The notes under the pieces are model-generated. The model had not been told where the DNA came from. It saw nothing but the letters and a program-made list of their open reading frames with translations, and made no database searches. A stretch of 64,000 nt of DNA, taken from positions 1 to 64,000 of the forward strand of contig NZ_VTFV01000004.1 of assembly GCF_009192745.1 (NCBI RefSeq), in the 5' to 3' direction. Origin of the DNA: Arthrobacter citreus (lineage in GTDB: Bacteria; Actinomycetota; Actinomycetes; Actinomycetales; Micrococcaceae). The position numbers and the translations under genes are program-made. This document shows positions 48,985 through 58,104 of this stretch, in pieces (position 1 is the stretch's first letter; every line of letters starts with the position of its first letter).

Positions 48985-49557
48985 TTACAGCTCGCTGTCC
49001 TGCCGTGCGCTCAGGGCCTCGTTGACAACCGAGAAACCCAGCGAAGGCGAGTAGCCCTTCCGGGCGAGCATGGACACCAGCCTGCGAACCAGCTTGTCCC
49101 GCTCCTTCGGGTCGGCAGGCACAGTGGCACGGCGCAGTTTGCGCTCCACCAGATCCTTGGCTGCCTCAACTTCATCATCAGTGCTGATCTGTTCCAGGGC
49201 TTCTTCGGCCAGCTCCGGATCGATCCCCTTGCCCGCCAGTTCGCGGCGGATGGCTGAGCGGGCCAGCGACCTGGTCTGGGACCTGCTCCGGACCCACATG
49301 CGCGCGAACTCTGCGTCGTCAATCAGCTGGACTTCTTCGAACCGGTCCAGCACGGCCTGGGCCACGTCTTCCGGGACATCCCGCTCTGCCAGCTTGTCCG
49401 CAAGCTGCTGCCGGCTCTTGGCAGAGCTCGTCAGCTGGCGCAGGATGATCGCTCGGGCAACCGAGTGTGGGTCTGCTTCCGGCGTTGAATCTGCTGCTGA
49501 GCCGGGAGTGGGGCCGTCCTGGCCTTCCACTCCCGGCTTGCGGCGGCGCTGCTGCAC
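48985..49557 (-). CDS. recX: Regulatory protein RecX
   Basis: Binds RecA filaments and limits RecA activity. The 190-residue protein has three three-helix repeats typical of RecX (ARAIILRQLTSSAKSRQQLADKL, VLDRFEEVQLIDDAEFARMWV, ARKGYSPSLGFSVVNEAL). The first about 30 residues are disordered. It starts at GTG, 9 bases after the recA stop, so it is expressed with recA. Confidence 0.93.
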   Translation of the reverse strand: MQQRRRKPGVEGQDGPTPGSAADSTPEADPHSVARAIILRQLTSSAKSRQQLADKLAERDVPEDVAQAVLDRFEEVQLIDDAEFARMWVRSRSQTRSLARSAIRRELAGKGIDPELAEEALEQISTDDEVEAAKDLVERKLRRATVPADPKERDKLVRRLVSMLARKGYSPSLGFSVVNEALSARQDSEL

Positions 49558-49566
49558 GGGTCTCGG

Positions 49567-50616
49567 CTAGGCGCCGGCTGCTGCCGCGTTGGCCTTGCCG
49601 TCAGCTGTCTGCTCTTCGGGCTGTGCGTCCACACCGAGCTTGACCCGCAGGCGCCGCTCGATCTCGTCCGCCAGTTCCGGGTTGTCCCGCAGGAAGCGGC
49701 GGGAGTTTTCCTTGCCCTGGCCCAGCTGGTCACCGTCGTACGTGAACCAGGCACCGGACTTCTTGACGATCCCGTGCTCCACGCCCATGTCGATCAAGCC
49801 GCCCTCACGAGAGATGCCCTGGCCGTAAATGATGTCGAACTCGGCCTGCTTGAAGGGCGGGGCCATCTTGTTCTTGACGATCTTGGCGCGGGTACGGTTA
49901 CCAACCGGGTTGGTACCTTCCTTCAGCGTCTCGATGCGGCGCACGTCGATGCGGACGGACGCATAGAATTTCAGCGCCTTGCCGCCGGTGGTGGTCTCCG
50001 GGCTGCCGAAGAAGACGCCGATCTTCTCACGCAGCTGGTTGATGAAGATGGCGGTGGTTTTGGTCTGGCTCAGGCGGCCGGTGATCTTTCGCAGCGCCTG
50101 GCTCATAAGCCGTGCCTGGAGGCCAACGTGGCTGTCGCCCATTTCGCCTTCGATTTCGGCGCGGGGAACAAGGGCGGCCACGGAGTCGATGACCACGATG
50201 TCCAGCGAGCCGGAGCCAACCAGCATGTCCATGATTTCAAGCGCCTGCTCGCCGGTATCCGGCTGGGAAACCAGCAGGGCGTCAGTATCCACGCCGAGTT
50301 TCTTGGCGTACTCAGGGTCCAGGGCGTGCTCAGCGTCGATGAACGCGGCGATGCCGCCGTTCTTCTGCGCATTCGCAACGGCGTGCAGTGCCACGGTGGT
50401 CTTACCGGAAGACTCGGGTCCGTAGATCTCCACGACGCGGCCGCGGGGAAGTCCGCCTATGCCCAGCGCGATGTCCAGTGCGATGGAGCTGGTGGAGATT
50501 GTTTCGATCGGGGCGCGCGTCTCGTCGCCCAGCCGCATGATCGAGCCCTTACCGAACTGCTTGTCGATCTGGGCCAGTGCTGCTTCGAGTGCTTTGGCGC
50601 GGTCTGGAGCGGCCAT
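49567..50616 (-). CDS. recA: Recombinase RecA
   Basis: Strand-exchange protein and coprotease for LexA. The Walker A motif GPESSGKT is at residues 66-73; the Walker B strand is [12 protein letters not shown], followed by L1 and L2 DNA loops ([39 protein letters not shown]). At 349 residues it has family length with an acidic/Gln-rich tail. No intein. A LexA box is upstream at 50793-50808. Confidence 0.98.
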   Translation of the reverse strand: MAAPDRAKALEAALAQIDKQFGKGSIMRLGDETRAPIETISTSSIALDIALGIGGLPRGRVVEIYGPESSGKTTVALHAVANAQKNGGIAAFIDAEHALDPEYAKKLGVDTDALLVSQPDTGEQALEIMDMLVGSGSLDIVVIDSVAALVPRAEIEGEMGDSHVGLQARLMSQALRKITGRLSQTKTTAIFINQLREKIGVFFGSPETTTGGKALKFYASVRIDVRRIETLKEGTNPVGNRTRAKIVKNKMAPPFKQAEFDIIYGQGISREGGLIDMGVEHGIVKKSGAWFTYDGDQLGQGKENSRRFLRDNPELADEIERRLRVKLGVDAQPEEQTADGKANAAAAGA

Positions 50617-50779
50617 TCTTCACCTCTGTTGTTGTGGCTGTTGCTGATATTCCCGGCCCGTGGGCCGACTGTCGGTTGCTCACTGAGAACCGTATGCGAC
50701 GGCACTGACACTGCCGCGGCGGCCAGATGCCGGTGTGGACAGCCGGAGCGGGGCGGACCAGTTGCTGCCCCTGTGTAGG

Positions 50780-50808
50780 AGCATATCGGGATCCGAACAG
50801 ATATTCGA
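50780..50808 (-). promoter_or_regulatory. recA promoter with LexA box
   Basis: CCGAACAGATATTCGA (50793-50808) matches the LexA consensus with two mismatches. On the minus strand TATGCT (50780-50785) can be the -10, 17 bases from a weak -35 that lies within the box. The leader to the ATG at 50616 is about 155 bases; 50617-50780 has no gene. Confidence 0.65.
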
Positions 50809-50827
50809 ATAGATCCTCCCCGCGTGT

Positions 50828-51052
50828 CTACGCCTGCTTGGGTTTGATGTCCCGTCCAAGCCGGCGGTCCTGGGGCACTTCCTGCATCTCGCAGACCTCC
50901 AGCCAGACCCGCTTCGGGTCCGTTCCGCTGTCCAGCGCCTGCTGTGCGGTCCGGCCGCTGAGGCCGGTAAGGACCAGGTCCGCCGCGAGCACACGGGAGT
51001 ACGCAGACCCGAATTCATCATCCATTAGCCGCCAGAAATCACTGATACGCAT
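50828..51052 (-). CDS. DUF3046 protein
   Basis: A 74-residue protein: MRISDFWRLMDDEFGSAYSR, LSGRTAQQALDSGTDPKRVW and VPQDRRLGRDIKP are DUF3046 hallmarks. The family is actinobacterial and typically lies just upstream of recA, as here. Function unknown; mostly helical. ATG at 51052 is preceded by an in-frame TTG at 51055. Confidence 0.85.
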   Translation of the reverse strand: MRISDFWRLMDDEFGSAYSRVLAADLVLTGLSGRTAQQALDSGTDPKRVWLEVCEMQEVPQDRRLGRDIKPKQA

Positions 51053-51154
51053 CAATTAATCGTCTCACGCCTGCATGGTGCCCCGCTCCCCGGCCCTGTC
51101 CGTGCAGGCCGCCCTGCCCGGGCTGCGGGGCGCGCTCCGCCTAGAATAGGGTTT

Positions 51155-51631
51155 ATGACCGACAAGCCCCCGGCAACTGTTTCCACCCCGAACCAGGCCA
51201 TCGAGAACCTTGAGCAGGAACTCAGTGTCCTGTGGCGCCGGGCGCGCGCTGCCTCCCAGCGCGTGGCAAGGGCAGTCCACCCGGACCTGGAGCCGGCAGC
51301 GTACGGCCTGCTTGTCCTCCTGCAGCGGCGCGGGCCGCTGCGCTTAACGGACGTGGCTGCCGCGATCGGAGTGGGAAAACCGTCCGTGAGCCGGCAGATC
51401 GTCATGCTCGAATCCCTCGGGCTTGTCCAGAAGCAGGCGGATCCGGAGGACGGCCGGGCACAGACGATCAGCCTTACGGACACCGGCAGCGAACAGCTGG
51501 CACGTACCCAGCGGGCGCGGGAAAAGCACTTCCGCTCCCTCCTTGCGTCCTGGGACGAAGATGAAGTCCACGCCCTGAGCGTCCTGCTCCACAAACTCAA
51601 TGCCTCCGAAATCCCGGGGACATCCAGTTAG
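51155..51631 (+). CDS. MarR-family transcriptional regulator
   Basis: A 158-residue winged-helix regulator: LRLTDVAAAIGVGKPSVSRQIVMLESLGLV (helices and recognition helix), the wing DPEDGRAQTISLTDTG, and flanking helices for dimerisation. The ligand and targets are unknown. Divergent from the DUF3046 gene and ended by a strong terminator. Confidence 0.85.
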   Translation: MTDKPPATVSTPNQAIENLEQELSVLWRRARAASQRVARAVHPDLEPAAYGLLVLLQRRGPLRLTDVAAAIGVGKPSVSRQIVMLESLGLVQKQADPEDGRAQTISLTDTGSEQLARTQRAREKHFRSLLASWDEDEVHALSVLLHKLNASEIPGTSS

Positions 51632-51673
51632 CGCCAGATGCGGCGCTGGAACCCCAGCGGCACTGTGAAACAA

Positions 51674-51705
51674 CAAAAGACCCCGCCGGCAGGCGGGGTC
51701 TTTTG
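51674..51705. terminator. Bidirectional terminator
   Basis: CAAAAGACCCCGCC (51674-51687) pairs with GGCGGGGTCTTTTG (51692-51705) with a 4-base loop and T-runs on both strands. It lies between the MarR gene and the convergent clgR. Confidence 0.92.
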
Positions 51706-51749
51706 AGTATGTCTTGGGGCGGGCAGCTCACACTGCTGCCCGGGGGTTG

Positions 51750-52082
51750 TTACGGCGTGCGGGCCAGGTCCCGAGCCAGGTCCTCCGGAAACTCGCGGGC
51801 AAACTCGCGCGAGAACTCCGTTGGAACAGTATCGGGAATGGAAACGCCTTCGGCACTGGCCACACGGTCACTGACCTCACGAAGCATCAGGGACAGAGGT
51901 ACATCGAGAGCACTGCAGATTGACGACAGGAGTTCAGAAGAAGCTTCCTTCTGGCCCCGCTCAACTTCGCTCAGGTAACCGAGCGAAACCCGGGCACTGT
52001 GCGACACCTCACGCAGGGTACGGCCCTGGCGCTGGCGTACATCACGGAGTACATCACCAATCTCGTGGCGTAGAACTACCAT
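51750..52082 (-). CDS. clgR: Clp gene regulator ClgR
   Basis: A 110-residue XRE-type HTH regulator. [40 protein letters not shown] and [17 protein letters not shown] are closely ClgR-like. In actinobacteria ClgR activates clp protease genes and is itself degraded by Clp, and in C. glutamicum it also influences recR and hflX-type genes. ATG at 52082 follows AAGGAG by 6-7 bases. The frame is open upstream to 52304, including an ATG at 52175 with a weaker AGGA site; a longer form cannot be excluded. Confidence 0.87.
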   Translation of the reverse strand: MVVLRHEIGDVLRDVRQRQGRTLREVSHSARVSLGYLSEVERGQKEASSELLSSICSALDVPLSLMLREVSDRVASAEGVSIPDTVPTEFSREFAREFPEDLARDLARTP

Positions 52083-52204
52083 TTTGCGCTCCTTAGGCTC
52101 CCGGTGTGCATCTTCCGCCAACCCTACATCCCGCCAGCGAATGACGCCGTTCACGGACACGGGTTGCTTCACCATGTGTATGTCCTGCTCCCTATATCGA
52201 TCCG

Positions 52205-52224
52205 TCCGCGGTTCGAACCGCGGA
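52205..52224. promoter_or_regulatory. Perfect 20-base palindrome before clgR
   Basis: TCCGCGGTTCGAACCGCGGA reads the same on both strands. It lies 123 bases upstream of clgR in the 258-base spacer 52083-52340, so it may be an operator for ClgR or another dimer. I considered a tRNA T-arm and rejected it. Confidence 0.55.
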
Positions 52225-52340
52225 ATGTCTACGATCCTAAACCGGAAACCTTGGTGGTTCCTGATACTAGTAACTGATGCCCCTGCAGATTTGTTCCCGG
52301 GCATCTTTTGTGTCCTCCCGGCAGCCTGTGCCGGAGGCAG

Positions 52341-52826
52341 CTACGCTGCGCCCAGCTCGGCGGCCAGCAGGTCCAGGGCGGCTGCGCATGCCTGGCTGCG
52401 GATCGAAGCACGGTCTCCGGCAAAATGGAACTCAACATGGAATGCACGGGAGGTACTGCCTGCCCCTGCCGCGACGCCGATGAACACGGTACCAACCGGC
52501 TTTCCGTCGTGGGGTTCGGGGCCCGCCACGCCCGTGGTCGAAATCCCGATATCCGCCTTCAGCAGCCGCCGGACTCCTGCGGCCATTTGCTCGGCCACGC
52601 GGGCGTCCACTGAGCCTGCTGATTGGAGGAGAGCCCCGTCTACACCAAGGACCTGCTCCTTAACGGAGTTCTGATAGGCAACCACTCCCCCCTGCAGGAC
52701 TGCTGACGCACCGGGAACGGTGCCCAGCTCTGCCGCCACCATTCCTGCGGTCAGCGACTCCGCGGCCGCGATCCGTGTTCGCGCGGCTGCAGCTGCGGCA
52801 ATCACCAGTTCCGGGACGGTGCTCAC
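52341..52826 (-). CDS. CinA C-terminal domain protein (nicotinamide-nucleotide amidase)
   Basis: A 161-residue protein of the CinA_C/PncC family that hydrolyses NMN to nicotinate mononucleotide. RIAAAESLTAGMVAAELGTVPGAS near the N-terminus and IGISTTGVAGPEPHDGKPVGTVFIG mid-protein are signatures. It lacks the N-terminal COG1058 domain, as usual for the single-domain form. Its GTG start overlaps the pgsA stop; cinA, pgsA and ftsK follow a conserved order. Confidence 0.92.
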   Translation of the reverse strand: MSTVPELVIAAAAAARTRIAAAESLTAGMVAAELGTVPGASAVLQGGVVAYQNSVKEQVLGVDGALLQSAGSVDARVAEQMAAGVRRLLKADIGISTTGVAGPEPHDGKPVGTVFIGVAAGAGSTSRAFHVEFHFAGDRASIRSQACAAALDLLAAELGAA

Positions 52827-53428
52827 GTGTTCCTGCCCGGGTTCCCGCGGGCACCTGCCCGCAGCTTGACTGCCTGCACCACGTAGTCAAGGCCGGTCAC
52901 AACGGTGACGACGACGGCGGCGGCCATCACGGTGGCACTGATCCACCAGGCCCAGTCCCCCAGCCAGGACGTCAGCGGCAGCAGGAACAGGAAGATGGCG
53001 AAGGTCTGGATGACGGTCTTGAGCTTCCCTCCGCGGGAGGCAGCCATGACGCCGTAGCGGATAACTACGAAGCGCATCACCGTGATGCCGATTTCGCGGA
53101 CGAGGATCACGATGGTGACCCACCACCACAGCTCGCCCAGGATGGAGAGCATGACCAGCGCGGAACCGATCAGCAGCTTGTCCGCTATGGGGTCGGCGAT
53201 CTTTCCAAAGTCGGTGATCAATCCGCGGCTGCGGGCAAGGTCTCCGTCAAGCTTGTCGGTGTAGATGGCCACGGCGAAGGTGGCCACCGCCAGCCAGCGG
53301 AAGAGTCCGTCCCTGCCGTCGTCGGCCACGAGGAACCAGATAAACAGGGGCACCATGACGATGCGGATGACCGTCAGGACGTTGGCGATATTGAGGGTGG
53401 GTACCCGCTCGGTTCCAGAATTGCTCAC
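52823..53428 (-). CDS. pgsA: CDP-diacylglycerol-glycerol-3-phosphate 3-phosphatidyltransferase
   Basis: Membrane enzyme of phosphatidylglycerol synthesis. The CDP-alcohol phosphotransferase motif D-G-x2-A-R-x8-G-x3-D-x3-D is present as LDGDLARS, with G and two Asp in FGKIADPIADK, at about 62-82. Five to six hydrophobic helices (for example VLTVIRIVMVPLFIWFLV). At 201 residues it has family length. Cotranscribed with cinA (GTGA). Confidence 0.93.
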   Translation of the reverse strand: MSNSGTERVPTLNIANVLTVIRIVMVPLFIWFLVADDGRDGLFRWLAVATFAVAIYTDKLDGDLARSRGLITDFGKIADPIADKLLIGSALVMLSILGELWWWVTIVILVREIGITVMRFVVIRYGVMAASRGGKLKTVIQTFAIFLFLLPLTSWLGDWAWWISATVMAAAVVVTVVTGLDYVVQAVKLRAGARGNPGRNT

Positions 53429-53447
53429 GAAACCAGCCTAACCGGAT

Positions 53448-56297
53448 TCAGCGGCCGGTGAGGTTCCAGGCGTCCTCGGAACCTTCACCGTCTTCGCCGG
53501 ACCCTTCAGCGCCGTCGTAATAATCCTGTGCCTGCGGCCGTGACTCCAGGTCCTGGGCCACCAGGTCCACCGGGCCGCCGGACTCGAAACCCTGGTTCAC
53601 GTTGGCGTTGTCCGCCAGCGCCGCTACCTCTGCCGCCTCCGGCCCGGCGAGTGCTTCCCCGCCCTGGATCGCAGCCAGCGTTGCCGCCAGGTCGTCCGGC
53701 TTGACCAGCACATCACGGGCCTTGGAACCCTCGGAGGGGCCCACCACGCCGCGTGATTCGAGCAGGTCCATGAGGCGCCCGGCCTTGGCGAACCCAACCC
53801 GGAGCTTGCGCTGGAGCATGGAGGTGGAGCCGAACTGCGTGGTCACTACCAGCTCGGTGGCCTGCAGCAGCACATCGAGGTCGTCTCCGATGTCGTCGTC
53901 GATCTGCTTCTTCGGCGCAGTGACCGTGACGTCCTCACGGTAGGTGGCCTGCAGCTGGTTCTTGACGTGCTCCACCACGCGGTGGATTTCGGATTCGGTT
54001 ACCCACGCTCCCTGGACACGGATCGGCTTGTTCGAGCCCATGGGAAGGAACAGGGCGTCGCCCTGGCCCAGGAGCTTCTCCGCACCGGGCTGGTCCAGGA
54101 CCACACGGGAGTCGGTGACCGAGGACGTCGCGAAGGCCATGCGGGACGGGACGTTGGCCTTGATCAGGCCGGTAACGACGTCGACGGACGGGCGCTGCGT
54201 GGCCAGGACCAGATGGATGCCGGCCGCACGGGCCAGCTGGGTGATGCGCACGATCGAGTCTTCGACGTCTCTCGGCGCGACCATCATCAGGTCCGCGAGT
54301 TCGTCCACGATGACCAGGAGGTACGGATAGGGCTTCAGGACCCGTTTGGAGCCGGCTGGAGGAACTACCTTGCCGTTGCGGACGGCCTTGTTGAAGTCGT
54401 CGATGTGCTTGTAGCCGAAGTTCGCCAGGTCGTCATAGCGGGTGTCCATTTCGCGGACAACCCACTGCAGCGCTTCGGCGGCCTTCTTCGGGTTCGTGAT
54501 GATGGGGGTGATCAGGTGCGGTACGCCTTCGTATGCGGTAAGTTCCACCCGTTTGGGGTCCACCATGACCATCCGTACCTCGTCCGGCGTGGAGCGCATC
54601 AGGATCGAGGTGATCATCGAGTTCACGAAGGAGGACTTTCCGGCACCGGTTGCGCCGGCCACAAGAAGGTGGGGCATCTTGGCCAGGTTCGCGACGACGA
54701 AGCCGCCCTCGACGTCCTTTCCAACGCCCATGACCATGGGGTGCTCCGTCTTGCGTGCGGCGTTGGAACGCAGCACGTCGCCCAGGGCGACGACTTCCTT
54801 GTCCGCGTTGGGAATCTCGATGCCGATTGCGGACTTGCCCGGAATCGGAGAGAGAATGCGCACGTCCGAGCTGGCGACGGCGTAGGAGATGTTCTTGGAC
54901 AGCGCCGTGACACGCTCCACCTTGGTGCCTTCGCCAAGTTCGATTTCGTACCGGGTGACGGTCGGGCCGCGGGAGAACCCGGTGACCTTGGCATCAACGT
55001 TGAACTGTTCCAGGGTGCGGGTCAGCGCCGCCACGACGGCGTCGTTGGCCTCCGAGCGTTCCTTGGCGGGCGGGCCGGAGGGCAAAAACTCCGACGGCGG
55101 CAGCGTGTAGGTGACATCGCCGGACAGCTGCAGCTGCTCGGTGCGCTGCGGGATGGGCGCCGACGGCGGCACGTGGGCCACGGGGCGTGAGGGCACCGGC
55201 GGAACCGGCGGAGCAGCCACGAGCGAGGCCGCCGCCTCGGGAACCAGGGAAATAGCTTCCGTGGGCGGCTCGGCGTCTTCCAGGCCCTGGTCGCGGCGCA
55301 GTTTCTGGGTGGCGAGCTCGGACTTGGTGGGCCGGCGGACTCCCGGGGGGACCTGCGGTTCGGCAGCAGCGGCGGCCTCGGCCCGCTCTTCCTCATCGCG
55401 CAGCAGGGCCGCTTCGAAGGCCTCGTCTCCGGCGAAACCGTCGCTGTGCTCCTGCTCGGCTTCTTTCTTGGCGCGGCCAAAACGGCGTTCCTTCTTGGGC
55501 TTGGCCGGACGGTCGGTGGCGTAGAGGTAGCTCTGGTCGTGGGCCTCGGGATCCTCGTCGGCGAGGTCCTGTCCCATGAGGTGCTCGTACAGGGCGCGCA
55601 GCCGCAGCGGAATGTGCCGGAACGGAGTGGCCGTGACAATCAGCACGGAGATGAAGACCAGCAGCGAAAGCAGGATGATGACCGGCCATTTGGTGACGGC
55701 GGCGGACAGCGGCCCGGCGACCAGGAATCCCACGATTCCCCCGGATACCCAGAGGCGGTCGAACCCGTCGGAAAGGGCCGGGGCTCCGCCGATCAGGTGC
55801 GTGAGGCCCGCTCCGGCGCAGGCCATGATGGTCAGGCCGATGCTGATGCGGCCGTTGGCCCGGTGCCGTTCCGGATACCGGAAGAGCCGCACCGAGGCGG
55901 TCAGGAGCATAAACGGCAGCACCACTGCCATCCAGCCGAAGGTGCCGGCAGCTCCGGCGTGGATAACATCGGCCACGGGGCCGCGAAGCGCCCACCACTC
56001 AACGGTGGCAATAAGCAGCGCGGAGAGGATCAGGAAGAAACCGGTTCCGTCCCTGCGGATCTCACGGTCCGGCACGACGTCGGTGCCCAGCTTGCGGACT
56101 CCGGCGCCCACGATGCGTGCAACACCCATCCAGGCGCCCTGCACGGCCCGCAGCGGGAGCGGAAGTACCTCTTCGGGCTGGGCTTTGGCTGAGGGGCGGC
56201 TGGAAGACTTCCCGCGCTGCGCGGACTTCCCGCCGCCGCGGGCTGGAGTCCGGCTGGAGGAACTGCCGCGCGCGGCAGGGGAAGTACGAGTCGCCAT
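53448..56297 (-). CDS. ftsK: DNA translocase FtsK
   Basis: Septal DNA pump. About 949 residues from the ATG at 56297: an N-terminal disordered Arg/Ser-rich tail, four membrane helices (about 80-225), an acidic/Pro linker (about 245-430), and the RecA-like motor with Walker A VAGATGAGKSSFVNSMI and Walker B LLVIVDELADLMM. The C-terminal winged gamma domain is TSMLQRKLRVGFAKAGRLMD. It moves DNA through the closing septum and activates XerCD. The frame extends to 56378 but without a better start. Confidence 0.95.
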   Translation of the reverse strand: MATRTSPAARGSSSSRTPARGGGKSAQRGKSSSRPSAKAQPEEVLPLPLRAVQGAWMGVARIVGAGVRKLGTDVVPDREIRRDGTGFFLILSALLIATVEWWALRGPVADVIHAGAAGTFGWMAVVLPFMLLTASVRLFRYPERHRANGRISIGLTIMACAGAGLTHLIGGAPALSDGFDRLWVSGGIVGFLVAGPLSAAVTKWPVIILLSLLVFISVLIVTATPFRHIPLRLRALYEHLMGQDLADEDPEAHDQSYLYATDRPAKPKKERRFGRAKKEAEQEHSDGFAGDEAFEAALLRDEEERAEAAAAAEPQVPPGVRRPTKSELATQKLRRDQGLEDAEPPTEAISLVPEAAASLVAAPPVPPVPSRPVAHVPPSAPIPQRTEQLQLSGDVTYTLPPSEFLPSGPPAKERSEANDAVVAALTRTLEQFNVDAKVTGFSRGPTVTRYEIELGEGTKVERVTALSKNISYAVASSDVRILSPIPGKSAIGIEIPNADKEVVALGDVLRSNAARKTEHPMVMGVGKDVEGGFVVANLAKMPHLLVAGATGAGKSSFVNSMITSILMRSTPDEVRMVMVDPKRVELTAYEGVPHLITPIITNPKKAAEALQWVVREMDTRYDDLANFGYKHIDDFNKAVRNGKVVPPAGSKRVLKPYPYLLVIVDELADLMMVAPRDVEDSIVRITQLARAAGIHLVLATQRPSVDVVTGLIKANVPSRMAFATSSVTDSRVVLDQPGAEKLLGQGDALFLPMGSNKPIRVQGAWVTESEIHRVVEHVKNQLQATYREDVTVTAPKKQIDDDIGDDLDVLLQATELVVTTQFGSTSMLQRKLRVGFAKAGRLMDLLESRGVVGPSEGSKARDVLVKPDDLAATLAAIQGGEALAGPEAAEVAALADNANVNQGFESGGPVDLVAQDLESRPQAQDYYDGAEGSGEDGEGSEDAWNLTGR

Positions 56298-56358
56298 ACG
56301 TGCCACGCTACCGGACACCGGGGAAAAACCGGCGAATATACGCGCCAAAACGGCGCTC

Positions 56359-56394
56359 TTCCTTCCCCGGACGGGCATTCATCCGGGGAAGGAA
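56359..56394 (-). terminator. rnj hairpin terminator
   Basis: TTCCTTCCCCGGA (56359-56371) pairs perfectly with TCCGGGGAAGGAA (56382-56394) around a 10-base loop, 13 bases beyond the rnj stop. There is no T-run on the minus strand, so termination is only suspected. Confidence 0.55.
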
Positions 56395-56406
56395 TTAGGC
56401 CGGGGC

Positions 56407-58098
56407 CTAGGCTTCGAGGACCACCGGAACGATCATCGGGCGGCGGCGGAGCCTGCGGTTGACCCAGGTTCCCACGACGCGGCGGACAACCTGCTGAAGC
56501 TGGTAGGCGGTGTGGTCCCGGTTGGAGGTCACGGCCTCTTCCAGTGCCTTGCTGATCTTGGGCTTGATCTCGTCAAACACAGCGTCGTCTTCGGCGAAGC
56601 CGCGGGCATGGATCTCCGGACCCGAAACGATGGTGCCGGTGCTCCGGTTCACCACGGTGATGACGGAGATGAAGCCTTCCTCGCCCAGGATCCTGCGGTC
56701 CTTGAGGTCGGTGTCGGTGATCTCGCCGACGCTGGATCCGTCCACGTAGACGAAGCCGCAGTCGATGGCGCCTACTACCCGTGCCTTGCCGTCCACCAGG
56801 TCCACCACGGTGCCGTCGTCGGCCAGGATGATGTTCTCTTCCGGGACGCCGGTCTGGACGGCGAGCTTGCCGTTGGCGATCAGGTGCCGGGTTTCGCCGT
56901 GTACGGGCATGGCGTTCTTCGGCTTGAGGATGTTGTACGTGTAGAGCAGCTCCCCTGCCGAGGCGTGGCCGGAGACGTGGATCTTGGCGGTGCCCTTGTG
57001 CACTACGTCCGCACCGAGCTTCATCAGGCCGTTGATCACCCGGAAGACGGCGTTCTCGTTGCCCGGGATCAGCGAGGAAGCCAGGATGACGGTGTCGCCC
57101 TTGCCGATGCTGATCCGGTGGTCGCCGTTGGCCATGCGGGAGAGGGCTGCCATGGGCTCGCCCTGCGAACCGGTGGACATCAGGACCAGCTTGTGGTCCG
57201 GCATGTTGTCCACGTTCTTCAGGTCCACCAGGATGCCCTCGGGTACGTGCAGGTATCCCAGTTTCTCCGCGATGGCCATGTTGCGGACCATGGAGCGGCC
57301 CACGAAGCAGACCTTGCGGCCGTGGGCGGCAGCGGCGTCGAGCACCTGCTGCACCCGGTGGATGTGGGAAGAGAAGGACGCGACGATGATGCGCTTCTTG
57401 ACCTTGCCGAAGAGCTCTTCGAGCACCGGCCCAATCGCGCCTTCCGGGGAGGTGAACCCCGGAACGTCGGCGTTGGTGGAGTCGGCCATGTACAGGTCCA
57501 CGCCTTCTTCGCCGAGGCGGGCGAAGGCGCGCAGGTCCGTGATGCGTCCGTCCAGCGGCAGCTGGTCCATCTTGAAGTCGCCGGTGTGCAGGACGTTGCC
57601 TGCACGGGTGCGGATGAAGACTGCCAGGGCATCCGGGATGGAGTGGTTGACGGCCACGAACTCACATTCGAACGGGCCGAACTGCTCAACCTGCCCTTCC
57701 TTCACCGTGAGGGTGAAGGGTTTGATGCGGTGTTCCTGCAGCTTCGCCTCGATCAGTGCCAGCGTCAGCTGCGAACCGATCAGCGGGATGTCCTTCTTCA
57801 GGCGCAGCAGGTAGGGAACCGCGCCGATGTGGTCCTCGTGCCCGTGGGTGAGCACAACGCCGACGACGTCGTCCAGCCGGTCCTCGATGTAGGAGAAGTC
57901 CGGCAGGATCAGGTCGACGCCGGGCTGGGTCTCTTCCGGGAAGAGCACCCCGCAGTCAACGATGAGCAGTTTGCCGTCGATCTCGAAGACGGCCATGTTG
58001 CGGCCGATTTCTCCGAGTCCTCCCAGCGGAACGATTCGTAGGGTTCCGTCTTTGAGGCGGGGAGGGGTTTGCAGAGCGTTGCCCGCAGTTTCAATCAT
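56407..58098 (-). CDS. rnj: Ribonuclease J
   Basis: A metallo-beta-lactamase-fold exo/endoribonuclease that matures and degrades RNA. The zinc motif HGHEDH is at residues 85-90 (THGHEDHIGAVPYLL), the beta-CASP domain follows (HVSGHASAGELLYTYNILKP), and the C-terminal part is present. At 563 residues it is normal. It starts 6 bases downstream of the dapA stop, so both are cotranscribed. This dapA-rnj pairing is typical of actinobacteria. Confidence 0.95.
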   Translation of the reverse strand: MIETAGNALQTPPRLKDGTLRIVPLGGLGEIGRNMAVFEIDGKLLIVDCGVLFPEETQPGVDLILPDFSYIEDRLDDVVGVVLTHGHEDHIGAVPYLLRLKKDIPLIGSQLTLALIEAKLQEHRIKPFTLTVKEGQVEQFGPFECEFVAVNHSIPDALAVFIRTRAGNVLHTGDFKMDQLPLDGRITDLRAFARLGEEGVDLYMADSTNADVPGFTSPEGAIGPVLEELFGKVKKRIIVASFSSHIHRVQQVLDAAAAHGRKVCFVGRSMVRNMAIAEKLGYLHVPEGILVDLKNVDNMPDHKLVLMSTGSQGEPMAALSRMANGDHRISIGKGDTVILASSLIPGNENAVFRVINGLMKLGADVVHKGTAKIHVSGHASAGELLYTYNILKPKNAMPVHGETRHLIANGKLAVQTGVPEENIILADDGTVVDLVDGKARVVGAIDCGFVYVDGSSVGEITDTDLKDRRILGEEGFISVITVVNRSTGTIVSGPEIHARGFAEDDAVFDEIKPKISKALEEAVTSNRDHTAYQLQQVVRRVVGTWVNRRLRRRPMIVPVVLEA

Positions 58099-58104
58099 GT
58101 TTTA

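Noticed and set aside
52190-52240. Possible tRNA T-arm at the clgR palindrome
   Set aside because: The loop would be 6 or 8 bases rather than 7, and no acceptor or anticodon arms are nearby.
55576-58041. Long open frame (about 820 codons) antisense to rnj and ftsK
   Set aside because: High-GC antisense frames are often open by chance; the opposing genes are certain, and the frame has no recognisable domain.
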